Origin: Sulfurovum sp.
GTDB lineage: Bacteria > Campylobacterota > Campylobacteria > Campylobacterales > Sulfurovaceae
DNA length: 6,619 nucleotides
NCBI GenBank assembly: GCA_026193735.1
Contig: JAPHUJ010000265.1
Location: forward strand, 1-6,619
Reading direction: 5' to 3'
Every line of letters starts with the position of its first letter. Position 1 is the first letter of the stretch. Shown in pieces: positions 5,900 to 6,619 of this stretch. Position numbers and translations under genes: made by a program. The notes below the pieces were generated by a model. That model saw only the letters and a list, made by a program, of their open reading frames with translations. It was not told the DNA's origin and did not search any database.

Positions 5900-5932
5900 A
5901 TTATATTATTTTGATTGAGTATAGCTATCAAA
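5900..5932 (-). promoter_or_regulatory. Putative promoter/operator of the superoxide reductase gene
   Basis: On the minus strand TTGATA (5926-5931) and TAATAT (5903-5908) are 17 bp apart. Overlapping -10 candidates are TATAAT (5900-5905) and TATACT (5918-5923); the last would give the more usual leader of about 25 bases. A perfect inverted repeat TTTGAT-N11-ATCAAA (5910-5915 and 5927-5932) covers the same segment and could be an operator. No regulator gene is nearby. Confidence 0.35.
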
Positions 5933-5997
5933 GCCTAATAATTTTCTTAAGACTTGGGTAAATAAATATCAAGAAATCAAAATCTATTTGAACTACT

Positions 5998-6619
5998 TTA
6001 TTTTTCCAATCTTTTTGCAAACAACAAAAATACTATTCCCAGTAAAACAATAAATGCTGTCACATAAAGCGTAGTGTTGTAATTGCCAAAATGTTCTATG
6101 AATGCAACACTGTAAAGTGGTGCACCAATTTGTCCTATGCCATAGGCTGCTGTCATGGAGCCCATGAGCACTACGGGGTTTTTACCAGCCAATTTACCAC
6201 CGAGGTTCAAAAAGAGTGCTACAAGTCCTATGAAGGTACTGCCGTACAGAGCACCACTAAGTAAGTTTAAATAGATGTTTGTACTGAGTGCAGGTATAAG
6301 TATGCCTATTATCTGTAAAGCCATAGCAATGATAATGACATTGACACTGCCATAGTAGTGAGCCCATCTCATCCAAAGTATGGAAGAGGGGATGCCCGCG
6401 ATTCCAACGATGAGCCAACCAAGATTTCCAACCCCTTTTAAACCCTCCAGTGAATTGATGATGTCCGGTAAAAATGTGCCTTGAACGACAAACCCAACAC
6501 CTTCTGTAAAGTAAGCCAAGATAAGCAGTATGACATATGTGGAAAATATGGACCTTGAAAGAGGATGTTTGACCGCTTCTTGTTTAACTACTTTGTCAAA
6601 AGATAAAATATAGATAACA
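5998..6619 (-). CDS. YbfB/YjiJ-family MFS transporter, C-terminal part (5' end outside window)
   Basis: The open frame runs from the window end to TAA 5998-6000, giving 206 residues. The first complete codon here is 6616-6618, so the true start lies beyond the right edge. A start placed at the TTG near 6519 would be an artefact, because the frame is open and protein-like upstream of it. The visible part begins with a cytoplasmic linker (QEAVKHPLSRS) and then about six membrane helices, the second half of a 12-helix carrier. The block Y-F-T-E-G-V-G-F-V-V-Q-G-T-F-L-P and the later W-L-I-V-G-I-A-G-I-P-S form the pattern I associate with YbfB/YjiJ-type MFS proteins. The protein ends in a basic KRLEK tail. 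The substrate of this family is not established. It is 112 bases upstream of the superoxide reductase gene, with no clear terminator between them. Confidence 0.8.
   Translation of the reverse strand, partial: VIYILSFDKVVKQEAVKHPLSRSIFSTYVILLILAYFTEGVGFVVQGTFLPDIINSLEGLKGVGNLGWLIVGIAGIPSSILWMRWAHYYGSVNVIIIAMALQIIGILIPALSTNIYLNLLSGALYGSTFIGLVALFLNLGGKLAGKNPVVLMGSMTAAYGIGQIGAPLYSVAFIEHFGNYNTTLYVTAFIVLLGIVFLLFAKRLEK

Noticed and set aside
5998..6519. A short 173-residue MFS protein starting at TTG 6517-6519
   Set aside because: The frame is open and protein-like up to the window edge, so this is a truncated view of a full-size transporter and not a short gene.

Overview
The window looks like chromosomal DNA from a low-GC member of the Campylobacterota (Epsilonproteobacteria, perhaps near Sulfurimonas or Sulfurovum). 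This is inferred from the AT-rich spacers, a promoter of the T-rich extended -10 type, and the protein styles (long di-heme peroxidase, LolA-like plus FtsX pair, YbfB/YjiJ-type MFS protein). No rRNA or other marker gene is present, so the placement is tentative. All recognisable genes lie on the minus strand, so transcription runs from high to low coordinates. I see no tRNA, rRNA, CRISPR array, insertion sequence or integrase.

In transcription order: (1) the C-terminal part of a YbfB/YjiJ-type MFS transporter (5998 to the window end). (2) A small Tat-exported superoxide reductase of the one-iron, neelaredoxin type (5457-5885). (3) A membrane-anchored dual-specificity-like phosphatase with the signature HCKAGLDRTG (4566-5294). 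(4) A long, secreted di-heme cytochrome c peroxidase/MauG-family protein (2362-4419). (5) A compact cluster that starts from its own promoter near 2075: a LolA-like periplasmic protein (1323-2054), an FtsX/MacB-type permease (98-1318), and the first 35 codons of a second FtsX-type permease (1-105) that overlaps the first.

The most unusual feature is at the 3' end of the peroxidase gene. Its reading frame stops at TAA 2362-2364, but the same frame continues open for 51 more codons to a second TAA at 2206-2208. Those codons encode a Ser/Ala/Gly linker, a Gly-Gly-Cys motif, a short hydrophobic helix and a terminal arginine cluster. This is the three-part layout of a C-terminal protein-sorting signal and most resembles the JDVT-CTERM class. 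One sense-to-stop change therefore separates a surface-sorting tag from its protein. The cause could be a nonsense mutation, a sequencing error or stop-codon readthrough.

The superoxide reductase and the di-heme peroxidase would both act outside the cytoplasm. Together they could form a two-step route from superoxide to hydrogen peroxide to water, using c-type electron donors. The phosphatase between them has no evident link to this chemistry. The LolA/FtsX cluster looks like an envelope lipid or lipoprotein trafficking system, with its remaining parts beyond the left edge.
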